Source: Ichthyophis bannanicus (taxonomy: Eukaryota > Chordata > Amphibia > Gymnophiona > Ichthyophiidae). Taken from it: a stretch of DNA of 64,000 bases. Below are positions 1 to 11,040 of the stretch, piece after piece. The notes under the pieces are model-generated. The model was given only the letters and a program-made list of their open reading frames with translations. It was not told where the DNA came from and did no database searches. The stretch is from positions 1,232,847,312 through 1,232,911,311 of the forward strand of contig CM066031.1 in the NCBI GenBank assembly GCA_033557465.1, given 5' to 3'. The position numbers and the translations under genes are program-made. Positions within the stretch are counted from its first letter, which is position 1, and each line of letters starts with the position of its first letter.

Positions 1-815
1 ATCCCGGCAGATCCTAGGGGTGGAGACAGGACACTTCGACTTCAACGCTGTGAGCAACGCTGGATATATGATCTGGCTAGTGTGTATCCCGGGGGTTTAA
101 ATCGGGAGATTGAGTGGTTGACTGCTCTTTGATTTCATGCTTGTGATTATAGGGGTTTCCCTGTTGCGGTGGATCTCCCCTCTTTTCCGAGCTGTTCTTT
201 AGTTCTGGTTGAGTTTCTCAATGAACAATGTGATGTCACATAGTCTTTTACGATCATCCAATAGGTTGAGGGATCGCATCCGCGTGTCCTTATCCTATTT
301 TTCGGTTCCCTTGTTGACTGACATTTTGGCTGACCAATGGTAGTGGGACGGATTCCTTTTTTGATTGGTCACCCGGTGTGAACCGGGGTTTTAAAATGGA
401 TGCATAAGGTTTTGTTTGATCAGCACAGGGGGAAGATTCATTTCTTAGCGACGTCCATAAAGAGCGCTTGATACAGAGGTTTTCGACCTCGAAACGTGCA
501 CGTCGTGCCATCTCAAATGTGGACTTCAGCATTCAAGCTTTTTGAAATTTCTTCTCTTCGGTTACTGAGATAAGTTTTCATAAACAATTTTTTCACAACT
601 TTTCACATGTTTTACTAAAGAACTGTTTGATGATTAAAATGGTCCGCAGTAGTCTGGAGTGGTTTCAAAATTTGTTTTAACCTCCCTCTCTGCGGCCCGA
701 CAAAAAGATACTTTGATTTCATTAAGGAGTCTTAGGGAGATTTTTTGGTGGGGCTCTTATTCAAAGAGCATTCGGCAGTACTCCTAGAGAGACTTCTTCC
801 TCGGCCTTTGCTCCC

Positions 816-1976
816 ATGACGTCAGAATTAGGGTACAAAAGGCCAGGCACTCCTCTATCAGTGGCACCTTCGACCTTAGGGCCAAAGAGAGCCCGAGTCG
901 AGCCGGATAGGCGGTGGCAGTCCGAGTTTTCAGAGGATTTGCACACGGAAGGTGAGGAGCGTGATTCGGAGATAGATGAGGAGCTGGAAGAAGGAGAGAT
1001 TACTGAACAGGAGGATCAGGCTAGAGTGGTGCGTATTTTTCGATGGGAAGAGTTACCAGCACTGATTTCGGAAACGTTGAAGGCGCTTAATGTGCCGGCG
1101 TCGGAGCCGGTTGAGGAGGCTACCTTAGAAGATCCCCTCTTGCAGGCATTTTGAAAGACGCAAAGAGCATTTCCCATGCATAGGGTTATTAAAGAGATGA
1201 GACAAGGTGAGTGGGATATGCCTGAATCCACGCTCAAAGGCTCGCGGGTGATGTCTCGGCTTTATCCGCTAGTGGAGCAGGATAAAGAGCTCCTTAAGTC
1301 ACTAAAAGTGGATGCGGCTGTTTCAGTGGTGACCAAGAAGACAACCATTCTGGTGGAAGGGAGTGCAGCTCTTAAGGATACTCAGGACAGAAAGCTGGAT
1401 TCTTTGTTACGACAGGTTTTTGAGGTTAATGCTCTTTCCATGCAAGCTTCCATTTGTGGGGCTTGGGTGGCAAGAGCCTGTCTCCGATGGGCTCAAAGAG
1501 TTCAGGGTGAGCAAGCGGAAGACGCAGTTGGTGAGGCGGCTCATTTGGAGTCAGGAGCTGCGTATCTAGCGGATATTCATTATGATCTCATTAGGGGTCT
1601 CTCGAACGGTATGGCTTCGGCAGTGGCCGCGAGAAGATATCTCTGGCTGCGTAATTGGGCAGCGGATGCTTCTTCCAAAGCCAGGTTAAGTAAGCTTCCC
1701 TTTAAGGGGCGGCTACTATTTGGAGAGGATTTGGAAAAGATAGTTAAGGATCTGGGAGAATCCAAAGGTGGAAGGTTGCCGGAGGATGAGCAGAAACAGG
1801 GGACATTCCCGCCAATGGCTAGATTTCCACAAAGGGAGTTTCGTCAGTTTCGCTCCCCTAGGTTTTCACAAAGCCAGAGAGGGTGTTTTCCCTTTAGAAG
1901 CCAGAATTTTCGGGGATTCCGAGGTGCCGGCAGAGGTTTTGCTGCCACCACTTCGGGTGCCAAAAATCCACATTGA
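816..1976 (+). pseudogene. DIRS gag-like protein, one in-frame stop
   Basis: One reading frame runs from ATG 816 to the stop at 1974-1976, broken only by TGA at 1152-1154; both parts are in the same frame. The first part is acidic (runs of Glu/Asp around residues 45-70). The second part has a predicted helical core and an Arg/Phe/Gly-rich C-terminus typical of nucleic-acid-binding DIRS gag-like proteins. The stop would fit a CGA to TGA change by CpG decay, which is inference. The 3' end overlaps the RT frame, whose open frame starts at 1768, as usual in this superfamily. I see no zinc knuckle. Confidence 0.75.
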
Positions 1977-3858
1977 AGTCAGGGAGGCCCAGGTGGGCAT
2001 AGCAGTGGGCGGTCATCTACAGGAGTTTTACGCTGCCTGGGTCAGGATTACGTCAGACCAGTGGGTGTTGGAGGTGATTCGAGAAGGCTATGCTTTAGAA
2101 TTTCAAAGACTGGTAGCCGATGCCTTCGTTCAGTCCCCTTGCACGGCCCTTTACAAGCACGAGGCAGTCAAACAGACTTTACAACGGTTGCTGGATCTCA
2201 GAGCAGTAGTGCCGGTGCCTCAGGATCAATGCGGGTTAGGTTGGTACTCCATTTATTTTGTGGTTCCCAAAAAAGAAGGAACTTATCGGCCAATTTTGGA
2301 CCTAAAAAAGGTAAACAAGTGTCTCAGGATTTCTCATTTTCATATGAAAATGCTGAGATCGGTCATCCTGGCAGTCAGAAAAGGAGAGTATCTGACTTCC
2401 CTGGATTTATCCGAGGCATACTTGCACATTCCGATTCGGCGCGAGCATCAGAAGTTCCTCAGGTTTGCGGTTCCAATGGGACATTTTCAGTTTCGGGCTC
2501 TACCCTTCGGGCTCACAACGGCACCAAGGACCTTTACCAAAGTCATGGTAGTCGTAGCAACAGAACTGCGGAAGAACGGTGTGCTAGTCCATCCATATCT
2601 GGACGACTGGTTGATTCGAGCAAAGTCCAGGATGGAAAGCGAGGAGGCTACTGCCAAGGTGGTCAGCTGCCTGCAGAAGCTAGGTTGGGTAGTCAATGTG
2701 ACCAAGAGCAGTCTGGTACCTACTCAGGATCTCGAATATCTAGGGGCACATTTCGATACGGAGGCCGGCAAGGTCTTTCTACCTCCGCATCGAATGCTGG
2801 CCTTACAAAGATTGGTGCGGTGGTTTCTCGACTGGCCGCGGCCAACAGCATGGCATTACTTGCAAGTCCTAGGGACGATGGCGGCAATGATCGACTTGGT
2901 ACCCTGGGCGAGAGCGCATATGAGGCCATTACTCAGAGCGTTACTCAGAAGATGGTCTCATCAGAACAATCCGCTGTCCAAGAGACTTCTCTGTCCTGAC
3001 GCGATGCGGGAAGCGTTAAAGTGGTGGTTGCGTCCAGAGTCTCTGGCGAAAGGCATGCTGGACTGGGTTCCATTGACTATGGATGCAAGTCTCCTAGGTT
3101 GGGGAGCGCATTGTCAGGGAAGGTTCGCGCAAGGCCAGTGGACAGTTCAAGAAAGGTCTTGGTCAATCAACAGGTTGGAACTTCGAGCGGTGGGATTGGC
3201 GTTGCTGGAGTTTCAACAGTATCTGAAGGGAGCAGCAATCAGAGTGTTTTCGGACAACGCGACGGCAGTAGCCTACATCAACAGGCAAGGGGGCACCAGC
3301 AGTGCTCCCTTAGAGGCCGAGGCAGATCAGTTATTCAAATGGGTCGAGCAAAACCTTCAGGCTCTATCGGCGGCACATGTCGCAGGGGTGGACAATGTAG
3401 CGGCCGATTTCCTGAGTCAGGTGAGAGTAGATCCAAGAGAGTGGACGCTTCATCCGGAGGTTTACGGTGTGGTAGTTTGGCGCTGGGGAACGCCAGTTAT
3501 GGATCTCATGGCGACGTTCCACTCAGCAAAAGTAGAACGCTTTTTCAGCAGGCGCAGAGAGAGGATGTCGGAAGGCCTGGATGCTCTGGTCCAGGAGTGG
3601 CCAACAGATCAGCTTCTATATGTCTTTCCACCATAGGTGTTAATAGGCCGGGTAGTGCGGCGCATCGAACACCACAGAGGGTGCATGATTCTGATAGCGC
3701 CAGATTGGCCGAGAAGGCTCTGGTATGCGGATCTCCGCAGGCTGGTAGTGGGGAAACCATGGAGACTACCGGCCAGACAGGATCTCTTGAGGCAAGGTCC
3801 GTTGTTTATGCCTCAGGTAGCTCGGTTCTCGCTTACGGCATGGCTCTTGAAAGGGTGA
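1768..3858 (+). pseudogene. DIRS reverse transcriptase - RNase H - DAM-like methylase polyprotein
   Basis: The frame is open from 1768 to TAG 3634-3636 and then resumes in the same frame to TGA 3856-3858. The RT domain holds the SLDLSEAYLHIPI block near 2400 and the catalytic YLDDW at 2596-2610. RNase H follows with MDASLLGWG (about 3080), NRLELRA, FSDNATA and VDNVAADFLSQ, giving the acidic residues expected. The C-terminal part has DLMA, then after the stop LIAPDWPRRLWY, the block of the DAM-like methylase domain that DIRS elements carry after RNase H. The TAG falls inside that domain, so a copy translated from this DNA would lose the methylase end. The true start is unclear because the frame overlaps gag by about 200 bp. 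Confidence 0.85.
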
Positions 3859-3971
3859 GGTTGAGAGCTAGAGGATATTTGGCAGATGTGATTGCGACCT
3901 TGTTGAGAGCGCGCAGAAGATCTACTTCCTTAGTGTATGTCCGCGTATGACGAGTTTTTGAAGCTTGGTGT

Positions 3972-4901
3972 ATGGATACGAATTGTGATGCCTTGCGAGC
4001 TTCTATCCCGCAGGTATTAGCATTTTTGCAAGATGGGTTCCGAAAAGGATTAGTGGCCGCATCCTTAAGAGTACAATTCGCAGCACTTTTCTGTTATAGA
4101 GGGAAGATCAAGGGGCAAGCACTCTGCACCCATCCAGATGTTAAAAGATTTCTGAAAGCGGTGGGTGCTTTGAGACCACCGTGCAGGCGATTAGTTCCGA
4201 CTTGGGATCTGCAATTGGTATTGACAGCGTTAGGTTCTCAACTGTTTGAACCTTTGGCGAAAGCAACTTTGAAAGATCTTACACTGAAGGTGGTGTTCTT
4301 AGTGGCCATTGCATCGGCAAGGCGGAATGCCGAGTTACAGGCATTATCTTGTAAGGAACCGTTCTTGGCCTTTCATGAGTCCAAGGTGGTCTTAAGGCCG
4401 GTACAGTCTTTTTTGCCGAAAGTCCTGTCTCCCTTTCATGTGAATCAGGTAGTATCTCTGCCGGTGTTCTGTAAAGCATCGGAAGGTTCTTCGGATCCAC
4501 AGTTGCATCTTTTGGATGTGCGAAGGGCATTGAAAAGATATCTCAGGCAGACGGCGAAGTTCAGGAGGTCTGATAGATTATTTGTATTGTTCGGCAGTCG
4601 TCGCAAAGGGGAAGCTGCATCCAAAGTATCAATTGCTAGATGGATAAAAGAAGCAATACAGTCAGCATACCTCCTGAAGGGAAGGCCGGTGCCGGAAGGC
4701 TTAAGAGCGCATTCTAATAGAGCGCAAGCGGCTTCCTGGGTGGAGTACAGTTTTGTGCCGGCAGATGAAATTTGTAAGGCGTCAACGTGATAATCTTTGA
4801 ATTCCTTTGTTAAGCACTATCGTCTGGATATTCAGGCGAGGAGGGATACCTGTTTTGGTACAGCGGTGCTTCAGGCTGGTCTAGCAGGTCCCGCCCGTTG
4901 A
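3972..4901 (+). pseudogene. DIRS tyrosine recombinase with two tandem stops before the catalytic Tyr
   Basis: The frame encodes a phage-integrase-like recombinase that would integrate the circular DIRS cDNA. The catalytic Arg lies in SARRNAELQAL and the H-x-x-R box in LRAHSNRAQAASW. The frame is cut by TGA-TAA at 4788-4793, then continues in phase through FVKHYRLD, where the nucleophilic Tyr codon is 4818-4820, to a natural-looking stop at 4899-4901. Both extra stops lie where family members normally have a Trp-Ser pair, so two point changes are enough to explain them (inference). A product ending at 4790 would lack the tyrosine and be inactive. Confidence 0.85.
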
Positions 4902-4924
4902 GTTCTTTTACTGCTCTGTTACAT

Positions 4925-5500
4925 CCCCAGAGTTTCTGGGACTAGACTGGAGGGATGATAAGGAAGTTTAAATTAGACTTACTTGCTAATTGTAGTTCCT
5001 GAAGGAACTCCAGTCTAGTCCCGGATCCCGTCCCGATTCTTTAAGATAGTTGGAGCCTGAAGCAAAGATTTCACAGGTAAGAGAATATAGCGAACTGTGG
5101 AGCTTTGGGTGCAAGGGGCGGGTTTGGATCCCTAAGGGGTTTGATATGGTACGGGCAATTTTTTTCTCTTCCTGTAAGGGAAGCAAGACCCTTAGCAGTC
5201 AAGCTAAAGATCATAGGGAATAATGTGACGTTAATGTTCTGTTATGGTTTGGTAGTTATACAGTTAGTGGACACTAGATTTATGTGTGTGTTCTAACTTG
5301 ATTGTTGCTCTGGTGAGTCTACTTTGTCAATAGGATATTGGAGTGGGAGGAGCCGGTGCCTGGGTCCTTATACCAGTGTCATCAAAGAATGACATGTATC
5401 AGTCTCCAAGCTGCTGGAAGAGGATGACAACCCCAGAGTTTCCGGGACTAGACTGGAGTTCCTTTCAGGAACTACAATTAGCAGGTAAGTCTAATTTAAA
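4925..5500. repeat. DIRS complementary/terminal repeats
   Basis: Bases 4967-5025 are the reverse complement of 5441-5500 with only a few mismatches, and CCCCAGAGTTTC plus GGGACTAGACTGGAG occur as a direct repeat at 4925-4952 and 5431-5456. This mix of direct and inverted copies after the recombinase matches the internal complementary region plus right terminal repeat of DIRS elements. The right border of the element is therefore near 5500. The next 230 bp (5501-5729) hold nothing I recognise. Confidence 0.7.
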
Positions 5501-5729
5501 CTTTTACTGACAAAAACTCAGAATAACAATTAGAAAAAGGTTCAGAAAATTACTGGAAAACAAGTTCGTAATTCAACATTGTCTTCTTTAACCACTGTTC
5601 ACTTCTGAAGTAGGAAAATATCGATATCCTCTGGACATCCAATCATAAACTCATAGGGCACTCACTGATACCAACTGAGCCTACAGTATCTGCCCAAGGG
5701 AAATTGAAGAAAGTCTTTTTATCCCCCTC

Positions 5730-7628
5730 ATAGAATCAGGATGGCAGAAAAAGACCATATGGCCTATCTAGTCTACCCTTCCATATCAACTACTATAGTC
5801 CCTTTTTTTCCTTTAGAGATCTTCTGTGTTTGTCCCATGATTTCTTGAATTCAGATACCATCCTTTCCTCTACTAGTCTCCACTGGGAGACTATTCCACA
5901 CATCTACCACTCTTTCCATAAAGAAATATTTCCACATATTATTCCTGAATCTATCCTCTTTTACCATCACCCTATGCCCCCTTGTTGCAGAGCTTACTTT
6001 CAATCAGGAGAGGTTCTCCTCTTATGCATTATTTCCATGGAGGTAATTAAATAGCTTGCCTTTCCTCTAAAATATGCATATTTATTTATTCAGTTTTCTA
6101 TACCACCTTACCCTTCAATCAAAGTGGTTTACATTATGTAATCATTACAAACAGGTACTAGATACATTCTCTTGTCCTCAAAGGGCTCACAATCTATGTA
6201 TACCTGAGGCAACAGAGGATTAGGTGGCTTGCCCAAGGCCACAAGGAATGTCTATACAACTAGAAGCCCCAGTCCCTCTGACCTGAGATTGCTGTCCTCA
6301 GGTGGGAATTGAACCTCTGGCTTTCTGGCCTGAAGTACTGTGTTCTAACCACTAGGCCACTCCTCTCCTGAAACCATAATGAAGACCACTAACCATTTTG
6401 GTAGCAACCTTCTGCACTGACTCCATCGTATTTATATTGTTTTGAAGGCTTGGTCTCCAGAATTGCACACAATACTCCAAATGAGGTCACATCAAAGACT
6501 TATAGAGAGACACTATCACCTCCTTTTTTCTGTTGGCCATTCCTCTCTCTATGCACCCTTCTGATTATCGGCATTGCCTTTTCTACCTGTTTAGCCACTT
6601 TAAGATCATCAGAAACAATCACTCCCAGGTTCTGCTCTTCTTTTGTGGACAGAAGTACTTCGCCCCTTACACTTTACTGCTCCCTTGGAATTTTGCAACC
6701 CAAATGTATTTAATAAATATTAAATCTCAGCTGTTAAATTCTCAACCATTCTTCAAACTTAGCTGGATCCCTCCTCATGTAATCTATTTCTTCCTGGGTA
6801 TCTACTCTATTGTAGATTTTGATATTATCCACAAAGAGGCAAACCTTACCTGACAGCCCTTCCACAATATCACTAACAAGGATGTGAAAAAGAATCTGAC
6901 CAAGGACAGATCCCTGTGGCATACCAGTGATAATATCCTTCTCCTCAGAGTGAGCTCCATTTACCTGTACTCTGTTGCCTCCCACTCAACCAATTTCTAA
7001 CCCAGTCAGTCACTTTAGGGTCTATCCCTAGGGTGCTCAATTTATTTATAAGTCGTCTGTGCAGAACTGTATCAAAGGCTTTACTGAAATCTAAGTACAC
7101 CATATCTAGGGCTTTTCCTCAGTCCAACTCCCTGGTCACCCAGTCAAAGAAATCAATCAGATTTATTTATGGTATACCCTTGCTTCCTCGGATCCTGCAA
7201 TCCATTGGACGCCAAAACCTTACTATCCTCTGTATTAGCAGTATTTTCATTAATTTATTCACCCCAGACATCAGACTAACTTCATCCTTACTTCTGCTTT
7301 TGTGTAAAGGGACCACATGTACCTTTCTCCAGTCCTGTGGAACCACTCCCGATGCTAAAGAAGCATTGAAAAGGTCAGTCAGTGGAGCCACAAGAACGTC
7401 CCTAAGTTCCTTCGGTATTTTTGGATGTACCCCATCAGTCCCATAGCTTTGTCTACTTTTAGTTTAGCTAGTTCCTCCTGAACACAGTCTTCTGAAAATA
7501 GTTCAAAGTCCCCTTCATTTCTATTCCTATTTGTGGGTGTTTTCTGAGGTCCTGCTCCTGGCACTTCATCTTTGAACACAGAACAGAAATATTTGTTAAG
7601 CAATTCCGCTTAATCCTCATCAACTTAT
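5730..7628 (-). pseudogene. CR1-type LINE, RT to 3' tail (degenerate)
   Basis: On the minus strand the pieces appear in CR1 order: the MLNKYFCSVF block (7603 downwards), the PQDWRKVHVVPLHK region (7391-7167), the RT block MPQGSVLGQILF with FVDN in place of the usual F-A-D-D (6985-6734), and the CR1 tail down to the end near 5730. Frames are broken many times. A SINE splits the tail at about 6060-6375. The 5' part is absent here but may be the segment at 9898-12350 (see there). Confidence 0.75.
6060..6375 (-). mobile_element. tRNA-headed SINE
   Basis: Read on the minus strand, the head at about 6370-6300 has a Pol III A-box-like GTGGCCTAGTGGTTAGAAC and a B-box-like GGTTCAATTCCC. A body with GGCCTTGGGCAAGCCACCTAA follows, which resembles the MIR/CORE-type block, then a T/A-rich end near 6075. 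It is inserted in the CR1 tail and belongs to the same family as the copy at 10752-11040. Confidence 0.7.
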
Positions 7629-8307
7629 CATCATGATATACCAAATTCTTCTATGCATAGTGATCCTATTCCTGAGACAAAAGAACACTCACCATCCTGA
7701 CCACTGCTCAGATGAGTTTTCAAAAAGAGAGAACACTCTTTCCAAATGGAAAAGAAAAGATTCCCCTTTCTCCTCCTTGGATGCCTTCCATTTTCCTTCT
7801 GGTCCAGGATTCTAAAGATTCAAAGTCCCTTTTTTATAGTACTGCTCACTGCATTTTTGTAGTAAAAAACGGTGTTGGTAGTCATATGAAGAGCTCTTTC
7901 ATTAATAGATGAAGACTATGGGCCAATTTTAGCAGGCAGTAAAAAAGATGCTGGTACTCAGTACCACCAAATACTCTCTCAAAAATAGCTCTGCTGCTGC
8001 TCTAGTCTAAGGAATAGGAATACCTCCCTTTTTCTTACACCTCCTACTCAGAAACCCTAAAACCTGGAAAGTTTCCTGGTCTAATATATGGGATGCCAAA
8101 ATATATCGAAAGAGCCCGAAGGGTTTCCACAATTAATATGAACTTTTTCTTCTTAAGGAAATCCTTCAGACTGTAACTTCATTACTGTGCAAGTTTCAGG
8201 AGTGATATTTTTTCATGGAATATCTTGACCTCCTTCACGTGGAATGTGATTCTTTAACAACCTCATCCAGCCAACAAACATCTAACCTGAAAACGGGCAC
8301 GTAATAA

Positions 8308-8358
8308 ACCTGATTTGGAAACCACAGGTATAGAGATACACCTGTGGTTCCGGAATCA
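8308..8358. repeat. Short hairpin
   Basis: Two arms of about 21 bases (CCTGATTTGGAAACCACAGG and its near complement ending in GGAATCAGG) flank about 10 bases. It could be the core of a small MITE; no target duplication was found. Confidence 0.6.
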
Positions 8359-8939
8359 GGGAGATATATGTCTCTGGCATGGCCTACCTCCCCATGCCCA
8401 CCCTATTCCTAAAAGATAGACATCTCAGATTCTTACCGTCTCTGTGCAGCCTGCCTCCGCTGGCAAAATGTACATCTCCGAAGCTGATGCTCACATTGAC
8501 AGTGGTGTTCTCATTCAAACAACACATTAACATGGATGAAACAGATATGATCATATGAACTAGACTATATACACTAGTCTGTTGCATGTCCATAACACTA
8601 CATGGTTATGTACGTGCACTAAAGCTATTGTATAAGCAAGTGTAAAGTAAGATGTTTGTCCAGACAGACCATGGCATTTGAAGAACATCTTAGCAATTGC
8701 AGTCACAAATAACATGGTGCAGTCAGATATATATTAGTGCTGTTTGCAATGCAGCATGCCCCCACCCCGATGGTCCCCCACCATTGACAGGGATATGCCC
8801 TGCTATTTTGCTGCAGAGCAGCTTTTCAGATTATACTGTCCATTCATACTGGCTCCTGGTGATGCTGCAGACAGCCCCAAGGTCCAGAAACTGGCCAGGC
8901 ATACATGTCCCTCCAGGATTGTGCATCAACACACTAGGG

Positions 8940-8940
<1 letters not shown>

Positions 8941-8978
<38 letters not shown>
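8941..8978. repeat. CA microsatellite, about 19 units
   Basis: An uninterrupted dinucleotide run of CA. It explains the poly-His/Thr and poly-Cys/Val peptides seen in the frames that cross it. Confidence 0.97.
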
Positions 8979-8982
<4 letters not shown>

Positions 8983-9727
8983 CTCCTGCTTGCATACACA
9001 TCATACATCTGCAAAAACTAGGCCCTGTACCTATAAGCAACTGCTGGTAATACATAATGGCATAGTGTCTCAGGACAACACGTCTGCTCTGCATTTCTCA
9101 GCCAAACACACCACATACCATCCCGACATCTACATTCCCATCTTTCTGAACACTGGATTTATTTGGGTAGCCTAGAATAGCCCCTTTAGCACAAACAGCA
9201 AATGTCAGCATGGCCAGAATAAAGATTATTGCAGTGCTAGGCCTGTAGAAGTGGGGGGTTTTAATATTCCCTAACCTTACAAATATCCCTCACCTGTGCA
9301 TTCTATTCTTTATATCTGCATATTGTGCCCTCCCAGACAGCAGACACACCTGTTCAATACAGACGAGCCACAGACATTCATCTATATGGGATGGGACGTG
9401 TTGAAGGTCAGAGCAGATATTTTTCAAAGTGCTGGTGTTATTCCATGTTGCTGTTGGTATAATGTAAACCACATCAAAACAAAAAAAAAAAAAAAAACCC
9501 AGGGCAACAGAACACCACCAGCCCCAATAACATCAAAAGAGAAAAATAGCAGGTTACAAATAAAGAAGAGGAACTTCCTTAGTAACAGAAAATTTAATGT
9601 TGGATTTTAGACTCCCAGGCAAAAGCAAAAAATATTTGACTGGAGATCACTGTCCTTTTTAATCATTATTTGCAGTAAAACAATTGAAGCTGCTCAGCAC
9701 TCTACAGCCATTATTTATCAATCGTTA

Positions 9728-9897
9728 CTTAGCTGAAGGTTCGCCGCAGCAAAGTCCAAGTGGGGTATGGTGCGGCTTTTCTGTGGTAAAAAGGAAGAAC
9801 CTGAAGCAGGGTCCTTAAATTCTGTGACTCGAAATGCAGAACTATGTCGTTGACCACTTCTAATTGGACTTTGCTGCGCTGAACCTTCAGTTAAGTT
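9728..9897. mobile_element. Small TIR-bounded MITE
   Basis: CTTAGCTGAAGGTTCGCCGC near 9727 and its near reverse complement ending near 9896 form inverted repeats of about 30 bp, with CGCAGCAAAGTCCAA in both arms, around about 95 bp. The CTTA[G/A] at both ends suggests a TTA/TAA-type target. It abuts the CR1 segment at 9898. Confidence 0.6.
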
Positions 9898-10470
9898 GTT
9901 GCTCTTCTTTCCTTGGTGTTTTCCAAATATAGATGCCTGTCTTCCTCTCTCTGTGATCTCTTGTATTCCATGAAGGCCTCCCTCTTTTTCTTCACCTTTT
10001 TAGCTACCTATTTTGAGAACCATAGCGATCTCCTTTTCCTTTTATTTACCATTCTAACAAAAAGGTTGGTTGCCCTTAAAATATTCCCTTTCAGTTTTGC
10101 CCACTGTTTTTCTACATTCCCCATCCCGCATATGACTCCTTGAGATATTGGCCCATCTTGGCAAAGTTAGTTTTCCTAAAGTCTAAAACCCTTGCATTTG
10201 AATGGATTTTATCAGCTCTAGTCCTAATACTGAACCACACCATCTGGTGATCACTGGATGCGAGATGATCTCTTACTATAACATCAGAAACACTTTCCCC
10301 ATTGGTAAGCACCAAGTCCAGTATGGCCCCTTCATGTGTGGGTTCTGTTACCAGTTGCCTGAATAGTTCTTCCTGAAAAGAATCCAGGATCTCCTTGTTT
10401 CTAGATGACACCGCAGCAGTGATGCGCCAATCAACATCTGATATATTGAAATCCCCTATTAGTAGCACTT

Positions 10471-10620
10471 CTCCTTTTCTGGCAATGCTGTGTATGTCTT
10501 CTATTAAATCTCTGTCCACGTCTTCTCCCTGTGATGGAGGTTTTTCTCCTTTTCTGGCAATGCTGTGTATGTCTTCTATTAAATCTCTGTCCACGTCTTC
10601 TCCCTGTGATGGAGGTCTAT
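10471..10620 (-). repeat. 75-bp in-frame tandem duplication in CR1 endonuclease
   Basis: The block starting at 10471 recurs at 10546, giving a 75-bp period. On the minus strand the 25-residue segment that includes PPSQGEDVDRDLIEDIHS appears twice without breaking the frame, just before the GDFN motif. Confidence 0.9.
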
Positions 10621-10751
10621 ATATCACACCAATGCAAATGGATTTCTCTTTCCTTTTTTCTAGTTTAACCACACTGCCTCCTCTCTCCCTTTTAAGCCCT
10701 ATATTTCCATAGCTTTAATAATATTTTTTACATTTCTTTGGGATCTCATAG

Positions 10752-11040
10752 AGTGGAGGAGTGGCCTAGTGGTTGGGGCAAAGTACTTCAGGCCGGAAGG
10801 TTGGGGGTTCAAATCCCACTAGAGGACAGCAACCTTGGGCCAGAAGGACTGGGGTTTCTAGTCCCACAGGTGCTTCTTGTGGTCTTGGGCAAGCCACTTA
10901 ACCCTCCATAGCCCATGTTCCCTGTAAAATAGTTATCTCCAAGTTATAATGCCCTGGTTCAATGTAATTTCAGTTTGTTCAATGTAAACCTCACTGATAC
11001 AGAATAGTGCGGTATATAACAGAATAATAAAGTAAAATTT
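10752..11040 (+). mobile_element. tRNA-headed SINE, plus strand
   Basis: The A-box-like GTGGCCTAGTGGTTGGGG and B-box-like GGGTTCAAATCCC are followed by GGTCTTGGGCAAGCCACTTA and an A-rich end (ATAATAAAGTAAAA). It is the same family as 6060-6375, in the opposite orientation, sharing an internal block with GACTGGGGTTTCTAGT. Confidence 0.7.

Larger units (their letters stand above)
1..5503 (+). mobile_element. DIRS-like tyrosine-recombinase retroelement, left end outside window
   Basis: Three frames in the DIRS order follow one another on the plus strand: a gag-like frame, an overlapping RT-RNaseH-DAM frame and a tyrosine recombinase frame, followed by complementary repeats at 4925-5500. DIRS elements integrate through a tyrosine recombinase rather than a DDE integrase and usually carry inverted termini plus an internal complementary region. 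Bases 1-815 look like a 5' leader; I could not find there the inverse of the right-end repeat, so the left terminus is either outside the window or lost. All three frames carry nonsense codons, so the copy is probably inactive. Confidence 0.85.
7629..9727. other. Unassigned DNA between two CR1 halves
   Basis: No coding region or repeat family is recognised in these 2.1 kb beyond a short hairpin (8308-8358), a CA microsatellite (8941-8978) and an A tract (9480-9497). The open frames here are short and one consists of CA-repeat translation. It may be an insertion that split the CR1 element. Confidence 0.4.

Noticed and set aside
5..100. Short peptide-like frame at the window start (GHFDFNAVSNAGYMIW)
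   Set aside because: Only 31 codons before a stop, no splice site of quality and no family recognised; cannot be supported as an exon.
2061..3950. Long open frames 2061-2999 and 3021-3950 on the plus strand
   Set aside because: They overlap the RT-RNaseH frame in another phase and have Ser/Gly/Arg-rich, motif-free translations.
8744..9175. 143-codon frame with a Thr-His repeat
   Set aside because: The repeat is the translation of the CA microsatellite.
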